Assembly: GCA_001304015.1 (NCBI GenBank)
Contig: LJUY01000008.1
Coordinates: 12,804 to 76,803 of the forward strand
Origin: a candidate division Zixibacteria bacterium SM23_81
Lineage (GTDB): Bacteria; SM23-81
Length of the DNA stretch: 64,000 nt
Direction of reading: 5' to 3'
Below the pieces are notes generated by a model. The model was not told the origin of the DNA. It was given only the letters and a program-made list of their open reading frames with translations, and did no database searches. The position numbers and the translations under genes were made by a program. Below are positions 41,688-51,685 of this stretch, piece after piece; the first letter of the stretch is position 1; every line of letters begins with the position of its first letter.

Positions 41688-43867
41688 TGATCTATAATCT
41701 GGGAGAGATCTACCTTTACAGGCGCCCCTACCTTGAGAGCCTCCATGATCTGAAAGGTGACCAACGTAGCCCACAGGGCATCTTGGAACGATACTGGCAG
41801 CTGTGAGCCTCTCTTGAGGGCGGTTACAAAGGCTTTTAGCTCATTCCGGTGTCCCTTGTCCTGTCTGCGGTGTCGAATGTGTCTTCTTTTCCCGCCTCGC
41901 GACGTGGTCAGGGTCTTGAAATCGTCGATGACCACCACTGAGTTTTGGTCGAAGATCTCGATCCTTTCCTTGGGGAAAGAAGGGTCCCCCACGGACAGAT
42001 ACTGAATGGTTCCCAAAGACCCATCGGACAGCGCGATGGTCACCATCACGTTATCCGGTAAGGCCTGACGAGGATGTGCGTGGGGCATAGCCTGGGCGAA
42101 TACTCTCTGAGGTGTTGCCTTGGCCAGAAAATGGATCAGGTCCACGAAATGACAAACCTCCCCGATAATCCGGCCTCCCCCCTCTTGGGGATCCTGAATC
42201 CAATGGTCCCAAGGAATGGGTCCCGCGTTGACTCGATAGGTGATGCCCAGGGGCCCTGAGGAGGAGAGAAGAAAATCCTTGGCTTGTTGCACCAGGGGAG
42301 CAAACCGGCGATTGAAGCCCACCATAAGCCTCCCGCCTGTAGTTTTATAGGCGTTGGTCAGTTCTCTGAGCTCATTCATCTCCACGGCCAGCGGTTTCTC
42401 CAGGAAAACGGCTTTTCCATGCTCTAAGGCTTCCTGGGCTATAGTGGCGTGCAAATTGTGTCTAGTGGCGATGAACACACAATCCACGGCTGCATCCTGA
42501 AGGACCTCTCGGTAGTCGCTGGTGCAGTTGGCGAATCCGTATTTGTCGGCCACCCTTCTGGCTGTTGTCCCCACAGCGTCAGCCACAGCCTCCAGATTAA
42601 CTGTCGATATATGGGCTAAGTTGGGAAGCAAGATGCTTTGTGCGAAGCTTCCCGTGCCGATAAATCCGACGCCGAGAGTGTCTTTTTGCAAAGGCCTTTT
42701 CTGAGCCGCTGGTGCCAGTTTCGCCAGGGCTGGGGTCTCGCCGGGCTCATATTCAAGCAAAACCCCAAGAAAGAAATCTCCTTGCTGTCCCGAAATCAAC
42801 TGGTAAGCCTCCAGGGCGTTCTCGATGGGAAATCGGTGGGTGATAATCTCTTCCAAGCGAATTTTGCCCCCGGATACTAGCCGCAGAAATTCCTCCATGT
42901 TTCGCCTTTCCGTCCAGCGGACATACCCGATGGGATAATCAACTCCCTTTTCCTCGTAATAACTGTCATATCTTCCAGGTCCATAGGATCTAGAAAGTGT
43001 GAGAGAGAGTTCCTTTTCGTAGTAGTCCTTCCTAGGCACATCCATGCCCGTCATTCCCACCATGACCACGTTTCCTCGATCGCGAGCAAGCTGGCCGGCT
43101 AACCTCACCGGCTCGCTGCTGGAGGAAGCGGCTGTGATGATCACGGCATCGGCACCGCGTCCTTCGGTAAAACTCGTCGTCCTGTGGACAATCTGTTCCT
43201 CTCCTGCGAGGGCTCCATCGTGGGCTCCCAACTCCAAGGCCAGTTTCAAGAGCTCCGGCTTCAGGTCGACTCCGAACACACGGCAGCCCGCGGCGCTGAG
43301 CAGCTGGACGGTCAGCTGTCCCAAGAGGCCCAAACCGATGACCACCACGCTCTCGCCCAGAACCACTTTCGCCTGCCGTATTCCCTGCATAGCGATGGCG
43401 CCCAAAGTGCTGAAGGCGGCATGATTCAGAGGGAGCCCCTGGGGGACCTTAACGCACAAATTTTTAGGCACAAAAATGATCTCGGCATGATTCGCGTACC
43501 CTCCCCCGGCGCATGCCACGCGGTCACCGGGCTGAAATTCCTCAGCCCCGTTGGCGACTCGAATCACTGTGCCCGCGCAGCTATATCCCAGGGGATTGAG
43601 GGTGTCCAGCTTGTTCATGGTTTTCTTATAGGTTTTCAACAGGCCTTCCCGTTTGACGTTCTGTATCACCTGCTTGAGCTGATCGGGCCGCGCCCGAGCC
43701 TTTGCCAATAGGTTCTTTTGGCCCAACTCAATTTTTCCCCTTTCGGTTCCAGCGCTGATCACAGAGAAGGCGTTGCGCACTAAAACGCCACCTGGCTTTA
43801 GAATGGGAGGGGGAACCTCTTCTATCTTCAGCTCACCGGTCTTGTAATTTTGGACGACTTGTCGCAT
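41684..43867 (-). CDS. Fused MDR dehydrogenase plus Gfo/Idh/MocA oxidoreductase
   Basis: 727 residues from the ATG at 43867 (GAGAG before it; a GTG at 43879 overlapping the upstream stop is the alternative). Residues 1 to about 370 form a zinc-type alcohol dehydrogenase-like domain: NPLGYSCAGTVIRV, DRVACAGGGYANHAEIIFV, and a nucleotide loop VVVIGLGLLGQLTVQLLSAA. From about residue 400 a second Rossmann domain begins (LGVGFIGTGSFAQSILLPNL) with the EKP motif GKAVFLEKPLAVEMNEL and GGRIIGEVCHFVDLIHFL. This bi-domain type is common in exopolysaccharide loci. Two redox steps on one sugar are likely; substrate unknown. Confidence 0.9.
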   Translation of the reverse strand: MRQVVQNYKTGELKIEEVPPPILKPGGVLVRNAFSVISAGTERGKIELGQKNLLAKARARPDQLKQVIQNVKREGLLKTYKKTMNKLDTLNPLGYSCAGTVIRVANGAEEFQPGDRVACAGGGYANHAEIIFVPKNLCVKVPQGLPLNHAAFSTLGAIAMQGIRQAKVVLGESVVVIGLGLLGQLTVQLLSAAGCRVFGVDLKPELLKLALELGAHDGALAGEEQIVHRTTSFTEGRGADAVIITAASSSSEPVRLAGQLARDRGNVVMVGMTGMDVPRKDYYEKELSLTLSRSYGPGRYDSYYEEKGVDYPIGYVRWTERRNMEEFLRLVSGGKIRLEEIITHRFPIENALEAYQLISGQQGDFFLGVLLEYEPGETPALAKLAPAAQKRPLQKDTLGVGFIGTGSFAQSILLPNLAHISTVNLEAVADAVGTTARRVADKYGFANCTSDYREVLQDAAVDCVFIATRHNLHATIAQEALEHGKAVFLEKPLAVEMNELRELTNAYKTTGGRLMVGFNRRFAPLVQQAKDFLLSSSGPLGITYRVNAGPIPWDHWIQDPQEGGGRIIGEVCHFVDLIHFLAKATPQRVFAQAMPHAHPRQALPDNVMVTIALSDGSLGTIQYLSVGDPSFPKERIEIFDQNSVVVIDDFKTLTTSRGGKRRHIRHRRQDKGHRNELKAFVTALKRGSQLPVSFQDALWATLVTFQIMEALKVGAPVKVDLSQIIDQ

Positions 43868-43875
43868 GGTTTCTC

Positions 43876-45297
43876 TCACAATTCAAAGGGCACCTTGGAT
43901 ATGGTAAACCGGAATTTCCCAGTAGAGGTTCGAGGTATTTGATCCACTCTTTTAATCTCGATGTGCATCTGCGAACCCAATTTTTCCCTGAGTCCTCTCA
44001 AGAGAAGCGCTCCATCATCATCAGAGAAGCTGTCTTCGGCTACGATCTTTACCGTGACCCTGTCCACATTTTCTTGGATGATTTGCGATTCATGGATGTG
44101 CGAGAGAGGTTTGAAGGCATAGGTGAGGTTAGAGGCCGAGATGAACCGGCCGTCTTCCGTGGTGATGATATCTTCAACTTTGGTTTGAACCGGCTCTATC
44201 AGCACAAGTCCCCTGCCGCAGGGGCATGTTTCTGCTCTATATTCGCTGACATCGCCCGTTTTATATCGGAGAAGAGGCATCGCGTAATTCACTAGGGAAG
44301 TTCCCACAATCTCGCCCTTTGAGCCATCGGTATGCCTTCCCCCTTCAGAGATAATTTCCACGATGGTGTCCTCCATGGTCACGTGGAGGCCATCGTGGCG
44401 TTCGCACTCCCCGGCCGAGGCGACTTTCTCTGTCAACCCATAATAGTCGGAGACTCGGCATTGAAGAGCCTCTTCGATAACCTGGCGTTGATTGAAATAC
44501 AGTGGTTCGGCACCGGTGAAAATAGCCGCCATGGGCAGCCGTTCACCAGTACTTCTCAGGAATTTCGCCAGGATGAAGATGGTCGACGGGTAACCATCGA
44601 TGACACGAACTTTCTGTGCTTTCAGTTTTTCCACATAGACAGACAGGTTTGGCCTGGTCATGTGATACGTGGAGAAGTGAATTTGTTTGCCGGGAAAATT
44701 GTATCGCCAAAAAGGCGGTTTCTTCTGCTCAAAAGGAACGATAGGGTGACCACCGAATGTGGCCCTCCAGCTCTTCGCTCTCCATGTCGTGCGCAGATCA
44801 TATCCGCCCCAGGTCCGATGTCTCCAAATCCAGGCCCACTCCGCCAAAAGCACCGAGTGGTTAAGAGCCAGTTTCAAGGGGGAACCCGTTGTGCCGCTTG
44901 TGGCCTGGTGTAGCACTTTCTTCTTGGGAAAGGCCGGAGCGCAGAGCAGGTCTCTATGGGACTTAACCTGTTCTTTGGATAACAGGGGTATCTTGGGCAG
45001 ATCTGAGAGATCACGTATCTGGCCAGGCCTGAGCCCGTGTCTATCGAAAAGTCGCCGATAAAAAGGGATTTCTTCATAGGCGTATTTTACCAGCTTTCGG
45101 AGCTTTTGAGACTGGATCTTTTTCAAAGAAGCGGTGTCCAGCCATTGTGTTTCCAAAAGATCGGCCAGTCTGGTTTTGAGATCAGCCCGGCGCTCCAGGA
45201 AGCATCTTCTCAGGCCGAAGGTGGAGCTAAAAAGGTTCTGAATAGGAACGGAACTTTTCTCGTAGACGGAGAGGATGTATTTTCTGGCTATGGCCAT
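43876..45297 (-). CDS. CapK/phenylacetate-CoA ligase-like AMP-forming enzyme
   Basis: 473 residues of the adenylate-forming superfamily. Phosphate loop HQATSGTTGSPLKLAL (about residue 133), YYGLTEKVASAGE as the adenine-binding region, YKTGDVSEYRAETCPCGRGL with a cysteine pair, and a C-terminal domain ending RTSTGKFRFTISKV with the catalytic Lys. CapK-type enzymes sit in capsule loci and may activate an acid for attachment to the polymer. The gene leads the four-gene coupled cassette; the CapA gene ends 27 bases before its start. Confidence 0.88.
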   Translation of the reverse strand: MAIARKYILSVYEKSSVPIQNLFSSTFGLRRCFLERRADLKTRLADLLETQWLDTASLKKIQSQKLRKLVKYAYEEIPFYRRLFDRHGLRPGQIRDLSDLPKIPLLSKEQVKSHRDLLCAPAFPKKKVLHQATSGTTGSPLKLALNHSVLLAEWAWIWRHRTWGGYDLRTTWRAKSWRATFGGHPIVPFEQKKPPFWRYNFPGKQIHFSTYHMTRPNLSVYVEKLKAQKVRVIDGYPSTIFILAKFLRSTGERLPMAAIFTGAEPLYFNQRQVIEEALQCRVSDYYGLTEKVASAGECERHDGLHVTMEDTIVEIISEGGRHTDGSKGEIVGTSLVNYAMPLLRYKTGDVSEYRAETCPCGRGLVLIEPVQTKVEDIITTEDGRFISASNLTYAFKPLSHIHESQIIQENVDRVTVKIVAEDSFSDDDGALLLRGLREKLGSQMHIEIKRVDQIPRTSTGKFRFTISKVPFEL

Positions 45298-45324
45298 GGC
45301 AAATTCTCAGATCGAGGCGAAAGC

Positions 45325-46467
45325 TTATCTTCTAGCATTGACAACCTTGGACCATAAAAATCTGGAGATGAGCTTTACGTATCTCCATTTGAAGTTTCGA
45401 AATCCCCTCAGCAGGCAACTCAAACCCTCTTTGTGCAAGAGGACCCAGTAGGTTCTCAGTTCCCTCCGCAGGATCCCCTCCACGCCCTCTCGGTAGAAAA
45501 AATCCCCGGCCTGATTTTGGGCGATGATTTTGGAAAGCTCTTTGATTCTGTCTAAAATTTCTTCTTTGACCTCTCCCTGGGCGGGGACAACATGGAGGTC
45601 CTCTGTGATCTGCGTGGGGACGATATCGTAATCAAAGACGTGATTCTTGCCTAAGCGGGCGCGCAAAAAAATTCCTTGGTGTCGTTTATCCCAGGACTGC
45701 TGTGACACGATATGCCCAGCTCTATTATCGAAGATGAAGTTTCCCAGGCTGTAGGCAATCAATCCTCCGTTGCGCTCCTCGATGCCCTGTATAACGTGAG
45801 GATGATGGCCCAAGATGATGTCGGCACCAGCATCCATAAGTCTATGAGCTATTTTGATATCTTGGGGATATGGATGATCCGATAGCTCCAATCCCCAATG
45901 AAGGGATACCACCAAAATGTCCACCTCTTCCCTGAGGGCGACGATATCTTTCACTATTTCCTGTGGGTCAAGCAGAGCCGAACCTGGTGTATTTCCGGTA
46001 CTGCTGTATTCGCCTTTTTTGCAATAGCCCAGAAATCCAGCGCGCAGGTCTTTTGTCCTGATAATGGCGGGTTTTCGAGCCTCCCTTTCATTGCGGCCAG
46101 CGCCCACCGTTTCGATGCCCCGTTCACTTAACAGCGTCAAGGTCAGTTCAATGGCCTCTGGTCCCCAATCTAGGACGTGGTTGGTGGCCAAGTTCACCAC
46201 CTTCAAACGGAGAGCTTCAACTGCCTGGACGCAGGAGGGAGGAACGCGGTAACTGGGGTGTACCCCACCGAGGTACGGTTCATTGCTATTTGAAAATGGC
46301 ATTTCCAGGTTTCCAAAAATCAATGCTGAAGGTTCTGTATACCCTCGCATGCCGTCGAGGAGCTGACGGGCACCGGCTTTTTCTATGGCCGATGCCACGC
46401 GACCGCCCAACATGATATCACCGAGGGCGATAAAAGGGACAGTTGATCTTTCCTGCGGAATTCTCAT
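45325..46467 (-). CDS. CapA-family metallophosphatase
   Basis: 380 residues with the CapA/PgsA pattern: IALGDIMLGGRVA (metal-binding Asp), LIFGNLEMPF (Asn/Glu), NLATNHVLDWGPEAI (NH-x3-DWG), VVSLHWGLELSDHPYP (HWG) and ILGHHPHVIQGIEERNGGLI (GHHPHVIQ). No signal peptide or anchoring helix, so it appears cytosolic, unlike B. subtilis PgsA. The family is required for polyglutamate or capsule production in several bacteria. Its biochemical role is unsettled. Confidence 0.92.
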   Translation of the reverse strand: MRIPQERSTVPFIALGDIMLGGRVASAIEKAGARQLLDGMRGYTEPSALIFGNLEMPFSNSNEPYLGGVHPSYRVPPSCVQAVEALRLKVVNLATNHVLDWGPEAIELTLTLLSERGIETVGAGRNEREARKPAIIRTKDLRAGFLGYCKKGEYSSTGNTPGSALLDPQEIVKDIVALREEVDILVVSLHWGLELSDHPYPQDIKIAHRLMDAGADIILGHHPHVIQGIEERNGGLIAYSLGNFIFDNRAGHIVSQQSWDKRHQGIFLRARLGKNHVFDYDIVPTQITEDLHVVPAQGEVKEEILDRIKELSKIIAQNQAGDFFYREGVEGILRRELRTYWVLLHKEGLSCLLRGFRNFKWRYVKLISRFLWSKVVNARR

Positions 46468-46577
46468 CTGCTTCGCAAAGGGTTGAAGAATTTTAGTGGG
46501 ACGAGAGTCTCGTTTCAGTAAAGTAGGTGCTCGCTCTTCTACAGGTTAATTTAATGAATTTGAGTAAACGGCCTTCG

Positions 46578-47708
46578 TTAAACCTCGTGCAAAAGGGCCT
46601 CAAATATGCTCCGTAGCTTTTGCGCGCTCTGTTCTATGGTAAAGTGTTGTTTAACTCTTTTCCGCCCTGCTGTGCCCATTGATATTCGCAGATTTGGGTT
46701 TTCTATCAATCGGATAATAGCATGTGCTATTTGCCCAGGCCGTTTTTTTTCAACCAAAACGCCTGTTTTACCATCTAGCACTACTTCAGGTATAGCACCG
46801 GTGTCTTTTGTTGATATGACCGGGCAACTGGCCGCCATCGCCTCTAAGATAGCCATTGGGAAACTATCTATCCATGAGGGAAATGTGAAGATATCGGTCT
46901 TCAGCAAAAAATCTTCTTTATCTTTCCCCTCAACTTTTCCAAGGAACTTGACGGAGCTCTCAAGCTTATGCTCCGCAATAAAATGCAGTGCTTCTGCTTG
47001 TGTCTCCGGTTCCCGTACTCGCCATTCTCCGGCAAAAAGAAATTGTGCCTGAGGATGTTTCTCTCGTACTATGGGAATGGCATAGAGAAGGTCGAGAACG
47101 CCCTTCGCTCGACAGAGACGGCCTAAAAATGACACCTGGATCGTTTCAGGAACCGCTTGCCGGGAACTTCCTCTTAACGCGGGATTGAGAATTGTCCCAT
47201 TATATACTACTTCGACAGAGTTGACATCTGATGCGAAAATATGTTTCAAACGTTCGCCCAGCACGATCAATATGTCTGTTCTTCTCAAGGTAACTGGTAT
47301 CAGCCACCGCATGAAGCTATTCGTTTTCTCGCGAAAACTGATAAACGTTTCACTTCCATGATAATGAACGATGATTTTCGCTTTTGAGAACAGCTTGGCT
47401 ATCCATATAAAACAAGCGTCTCGGAAAAATCCAAGGTTGTTCTGCGATAAAGGCAGATAGACAACTTTCAAATTTTTCAATAAGCAGTAGATGAAAAGAC
47501 GGCCAATTCGTTTCACAGCAAGGGAGACATTTACGAAATCCAAAACCCCAAAGTTATCGAGGCCCCTTCTGTCGGAAGTGTCCAGATGAATGACATTGAA
47601 GTCTTTGACGAAGGAAGATCCAAGAATAGCTTGCGTGCTCACAGCAACACCATGATGTGGCGGAGGTACAGGTCCGATGAGTAGGATATAACCAGCTGAA
47701 AATTTCAT
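46578..47708 (-). CDS. GT4-type glycosyltransferase
   Basis: 376 residues from the ATG at 47708 (AAGGA eight bases before). Start ILLIGPVPPPHHGVAVSTQA; donor half IQVSFLGRLCRAKGVLDLLY and the E-x7-E motif SFPMAILEAMAASCPVISTK, all typical of GT4. Paralogous to the enzyme at 28257-29444. It follows the flippase gene after about 150 bases with nothing recognisable in between. Confidence 0.9.
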   Translation of the reverse strand: MKFSAGYILLIGPVPPPHHGVAVSTQAILGSSFVKDFNVIHLDTSDRRGLDNFGVLDFVNVSLAVKRIGRLFIYCLLKNLKVVYLPLSQNNLGFFRDACFIWIAKLFSKAKIIVHYHGSETFISFREKTNSFMRWLIPVTLRRTDILIVLGERLKHIFASDVNSVEVVYNGTILNPALRGSSRQAVPETIQVSFLGRLCRAKGVLDLLYAIPIVREKHPQAQFLFAGEWRVREPETQAEALHFIAEHKLESSVKFLGKVEGKDKEDFLLKTDIFTFPSWIDSFPMAILEAMAASCPVISTKDTGAIPEVVLDGKTGVLVEKKRPGQIAHAIIRLIENPNLRISMGTAGRKRVKQHFTIEQSAQKLRSIFEALLHEV

Positions 47709-47855
47709 ATTACATCCTTGAGCCGGGAGCCACATTTCACATATCCGCTCCACTGACTATGAGCTTACCCTCTCGTGTACATCATCAAGGTCGTCTCCTC
47801 GTTAGATTGAGGAGTTTCATCGCTTGCGTCACGAGGACCTGCCCCATGATCATGT

Positions 47856-49364
47856 TTACCTTCTTGTTTTTAATTTGGCCATTAAGGTCCTTAATACGAG
47901 TTTTTCCTCCTCCGGCAATTTGAGAAGGACTATCATCACGGTATAAGCGACAAAATGCATCAGGATCCCCGCGACAAGCATGAGTGAAGAAGGAGTTTGT
48001 GCGTTTCTCAGGAATAAAACGTATGTGCAAACGGCTGCTAATGTTCCGGCTAGGAGAGGCTTCAGAAAACTCCATTGATAGGGGTGGACTTTTAGAATGT
48101 AGTGGACTTCGACGAGTCGCAGAAGATTGATGATCGCCATGGAGCTTGCCGCGGCGATTGCGGCGCCCATAATACCGAATTTCGGGATCAGGATAACATT
48201 CAAGCCGACATTCAAAAGAGCAAGGGCCAGAGAGTTGACTAAATTAAACTTAGGATGACCGGTCATCATGATCATAAAATTCACAGGACCAGTGGCCGCA
48301 TTGACCAGCTGCCCCCCGGTCAGGATGACAAGGGCCTTACTTCCCTCGGTGAACTCAGCGCCAAAAAGTCTCAGCAGAGGGGCCGGAAACAGCAATACTA
48401 AGAGGCACAGGGGGAAAACGAGAGAAAAGATCCATCTGGTGGCCACCTTGAAATTCCTGCGCAGGCTGATGAGATCTCCTCGGCCGTAGTATTCGGCGAT
48501 CATAGGTGCGAAGATGGCGTTCACGGAAGCGAGCGGAATCGCTAGGAGCAAAGCCACCCGAACCGCCGCGTTGTATATCCCGACCTGTTGAGACATGAGA
48601 AAAATACCGATCATTATGATATCCACTCTTCTCATAATAAAATTCAAGGCGTCCACCAGAAAAAGAGGCGCAGAAAAACCAAGGAGCTCTCTCCGGTCGG
48701 GAGCCGCCTGGGTCTTTTCCCATTGTATTGGCAGAAGTCTTCTTAGGAAATAGAGACCCAAGCCCGCGGCCAACAAAGTGCTGGCCAATTCCGAGAACAC
48801 CAGGGAGTACAATTTTAAGCCAACGAGAAAAAGAAGAGATAAGAGCGCCAGGCATATTACCGGTCGAACGATTTTCCCCACCAGGACCGTGTATTTCAAG
48901 GCTCGGAACGCCCGAACTCCGCTCAGCCACAGCTTGCTAAAGGCCAGCCATGGGATCGAGAAAGCAAAAACCTTCAGCACAGCGGTCATACCGGGAGTAT
49001 GAAAGGCATTCACGGCAATGTAATCCGCACACAGGTAAAGAAGAGCCGCAGTGCCAAAGCTGAAGAGGGCGGTGAGTTGCGTACTGGCTCGCAAGGTTCC
49101 TTTGGCGCGGCCCCAATTCTCCTTCCCTTTGTAAAAGGGAAGGAAGTGAAGCAATCCTTGATGAATGCCGAAATTGCCCAAGACGCCACCTACAATTGTT
49201 ATGTTTTTGGCTAACACAAAGGTGCCGTAGATGGAGGCGCCCACCGTTCTGGTCATGACGATGTTTGTGCCGAAGATCATCGCCGCAGAAAAAATATCGC
49301 CCAGGCCGCTGATCCCCGCATTACGGGCTATCGTTTTGATATCGGCTTGGTGTCCCTTGTCCAT
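47856..49364 (-). CDS. wzx: Wzx-type polysaccharide flippase
   Basis: 502 residues from the ATG at 49364; the open frame extends 25 codons and overlaps the previous gene. About 14 hydrophobic helices in the MATE/MOP pattern, starting TIARNAGISGLGDIFSAAMI and AKNITIVGGVLGNFGIHQGL, a pattern of the Polysacc_synt family. Moves the lipid-linked repeat across the inner membrane. Directly downstream of the beta-helix lipoprotein gene. Confidence 0.9.
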   Translation of the reverse strand: MDKGHQADIKTIARNAGISGLGDIFSAAMIFGTNIVMTRTVGASIYGTFVLAKNITIVGGVLGNFGIHQGLLHFLPFYKGKENWGRAKGTLRASTQLTALFSFGTAALLYLCADYIAVNAFHTPGMTAVLKVFAFSIPWLAFSKLWLSGVRAFRALKYTVLVGKIVRPVICLALLSLLFLVGLKLYSLVFSELASTLLAAGLGLYFLRRLLPIQWEKTQAAPDRRELLGFSAPLFLVDALNFIMRRVDIIMIGIFLMSQQVGIYNAAVRVALLLAIPLASVNAIFAPMIAEYYGRGDLISLRRNFKVATRWIFSLVFPLCLLVLLFPAPLLRLFGAEFTEGSKALVILTGGQLVNAATGPVNFMIMMTGHPKFNLVNSLALALLNVGLNVILIPKFGIMGAAIAAASSMAIINLLRLVEVHYILKVHPYQWSFLKPLLAGTLAAVCTYVLFLRNAQTPSSLMLVAGILMHFVAYTVMIVLLKLPEEEKLVLRTLMAKLKTRR

Positions 49365-49422
49365 AGACGGCTCGTTCCCTGATAGAGAGGAAATGCTCGC
49401 TTTCGATCCTTTCGGCCAGTTC

Positions 49423-50868
49423 CTACAGCAGGCCAGCACTATCTATTTCGGCCGTTTCCATAGGGAGATAAAAGACCTGGGCCACGTAAGGAGCCAGGTC
49501 TGGTGTGGCGTCGCTCTTGTCGAGGATAAGTCTGTCGATCTCCTCGACGCTGAAGCCGCCCCAGAAGTTATTGGTGGCGTCTATATCCAGGTCATTGGGC
49601 GCCTGCGGCCCTCCGGTGACGCGGATCAAGATGGTCTGCTCCTCAAAGTTGCTATACCGGATCGTCGGCTGCGCTCGACTACCACGGGGTGGTATGAATA
49701 TATGAATTGCCCCCTGGGAGTTATCCGTAAAATTGCAGAGACGCAGCAGGGGCTTGGAATCTCCTCCACATGCCATGCCCCAATCGTTGTTCAGTAAAAC
49801 ATTGTTTCGGCATTGGGCATTCGAGTTATACACCAAGTACAGCCCATACTCGTTCGCCATACACAGGTTGTTTTTCAAGAGAGGAGAGCTTTGCTGGCAC
49901 CCAATTCCTAACTCCTGGTTCTCGAAGGCGATGTTGTTCTCAATGGTGCCGTTCCCAACATCCTCCAACCAGAGGCCCTTGTTGCTGTTTATTATAAGAT
50001 TGTTCTTCACCTCAACCGGCATAGTGAATGTGGAGAAGATCAAGATGCCGTTCTCCGTGCTGTTCCTGACCACATTGTGGCTGAGGCTAAGGGGAACGGC
50101 TTTCCCATATATCCCGCTTGTGGCGTATTCAATTTTGCACCAGCACATCTCGCTCCCTTGGCCTGAAGAGGAGAACTCGATTCTTTTCCAGTCATCTTTG
50201 GATGGAACCTGTTTCTGAGATGTGAAGACGATCATGTCCTCCTCAGTTCCCACGGCTTCCATGCGGCCATTGATGAGCAGAGTGTAATAGCCGTCGAATT
50301 TGATATGGACTCCGGGTTCAATGGTCAGGGTGATATACGAGGGGACAGTCACATCGCCGATGACGAGGTAATGTCTGTGTGCCTCAAGGGCCGTATTGGC
50401 TATCAGAGTGCCGGACAACTCTTTTTCTTCCAAGAGATTTATTTCGGGGATAGCGGTTTCGCTGCTGGCCTTAACGGTGACATCACATCTTTTTTGATGA
50501 CCGAATCCATCCTTTTCCGCGACGAGGACAAATCTCCCTATGGGGAGATTCTTAAGGGAGTACGAGCCATTCGCAGCGGTGTTGGCGGTGGCAATGAGAT
50601 CGGCCAGCCTGTGGTCGAAAATGACTTTCTGGTTGAGGGTTATGCCAATATTGGGATGAAGACTCTGGAGGTCAGCCAGATCTGGGTCAATTTCTGCAGG
50701 AGCATAAAGCTTCACGGTCACCCCCGCGTTGTCAGTCTGGTTCTCCAGGACCACCGTACCAGTGACTGTGCCTGTGGATGGAGAGGAAGGATTTGAACAG
50801 TGACAAAGAACCAATATGGCGCTTGCCAGCACAGTCACCATTGTCACAGCGCATCGATCAGACCTCAT
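49423..50868 (-). CDS. Lipoprotein with regulatory-like and right-handed beta-helix domains
   Basis: 481 residues from an ATG at 50868 (AGAGG nine bases before; GTG at 50874 is the alternative). A signal peptide (TMVTVLASAILVLCHCSNPS) with cysteines after LVL suggests a lipoprotein, though the lipobox is not canonical. Residues about 35-145 resemble a carboxypeptidase-regulatory/CNA-B beta sandwich (GTVTGTVVLENQTDNAGVTV; NGSYSLKNLPIGRFVLVAEK). From about 190 on short repeats like ENGILIFSTFTMPVEVKNNL and NNIAFENQELGIGCQQSSPL form a right-handed beta-helix (PbH1). Likely a surface protein or polysaccharide-active protein; placed between methyltransferase and flippase genes. Confidence 0.82.
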   Translation of the reverse strand: MRSDRCAVTMVTVLASAILVLCHCSNPSSPSTGTVTGTVVLENQTDNAGVTVKLYAPAEIDPDLADLQSLHPNIGITLNQKVIFDHRLADLIATANTAANGSYSLKNLPIGRFVLVAEKDGFGHQKRCDVTVKASSETAIPEINLLEEKELSGTLIANTALEAHRHYLVIGDVTVPSYITLTIEPGVHIKFDGYYTLLINGRMEAVGTEEDMIVFTSQKQVPSKDDWKRIEFSSSGQGSEMCWCKIEYATSGIYGKAVPLSLSHNVVRNSTENGILIFSTFTMPVEVKNNLIINSNKGLWLEDVGNGTIENNIAFENQELGIGCQQSSPLLKNNLCMANEYGLYLVYNSNAQCRNNVLLNNDWGMACGGDSKPLLRLCNFTDNSQGAIHIFIPPRGSRAQPTIRYSNFEEQTILIRVTGGPQAPNDLDIDATNNFWGGFSVEEIDRLILDKSDATPDLAPYVAQVFYLPMETAEIDSAGLL

Positions 50869-50870
50869 CT

Positions 50871-51637
50871 TCACGATCCTCTCACCGCCGTGATCACCAA
50901 GTAATCGTTGCCCAAACAGAAACCAAAGCCAAATTTTGCACCCGCGATACCTATGGCCTGCCCAGAGAAGGCCTCATCCAGACGCCGCCAGAGATGAGAG
51001 GAGATCAGGCGGTTGATCATCTCCTAACAAGGGTAATTAAAGATGCAAAGTCGATGGCCTCTGGGGCGAAAACCCACTCCCCGTAGCAGGCGCATCTTGC
51101 CCGATAACGTTTACACTTGGAGATGTTTGCGGAAATTTTACCTCCTCGTCTCATTTTCGTCAACTAACGGGAGATGGCCGCATTGAAGCTAGAGCTCACT
51201 GGCACAGACAAAAAAAGGGTGCCTCCAGGCCGGAGGACCCGGGCGATCTCTTTCAGGGAGGCGTCTGGATCCATCAGGAGCTCCAACGTTTCCAAGGAGC
51301 AAACCGTATGGAAGGTCTCAGCAGAGAAGGGAAACCTCTCGGCGTCGCGTTTCGCCACCTGGCAGGACGCTAGGCTATGTCGGGCTGTCCTGAGCTTTTG
51401 GGTCGAGATGACAAGCCCAACGAACAGGGCGTAATTTAATCCCTCCAGCACCATTGATGAACCATAACCGTCCCCGTAGCTCATATCCAAAACGCGGGTC
51501 TCGTTCGCGCCAAGATCGATGCGCCCCCGGATCAAGCTCCTGACCAACTCACATCTCCGCATCTGCTGGTAGCGCCGGAAGAGCTTGGTGTACATCCGCT
51601 CACTATCGACCTCCTGAGCGTGATAGTAGGCCAACAA
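50871..51637 (-). pseudogene. Disrupted class I methyltransferase gene
   Basis: The first 157 codons (from a TTG at 51637) hold a good SAM-binding core: TRVLDMSYGDGYGSSMVLEG, AKRDAERFPFSAETFHTVCS and EIARVLRPGGTLFLSVPVSS. A TAG at 51164-51166 then stops the frame, but the same frame continues without further stops to 51017 as protein-like sequence (CYGEWVFAPEAIDFASLITL). After a one-base shift near 51017-51025 the rest (MINRLISSHLWRRLDEAFSG to CLGNDYLVITAVRGS) runs to a TGA at 50871-50873, which overlaps the next gene's GTG start. The restored length, about 255 residues, fits the family. One nonsense and one frameshift change, or assembly errors. Confidence 0.7.
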
Positions 51638-51685
51638 GTCCGTTTTTCCCGTTGTTCTAGCTCCATGTGGTCCTATCGAAAGACG

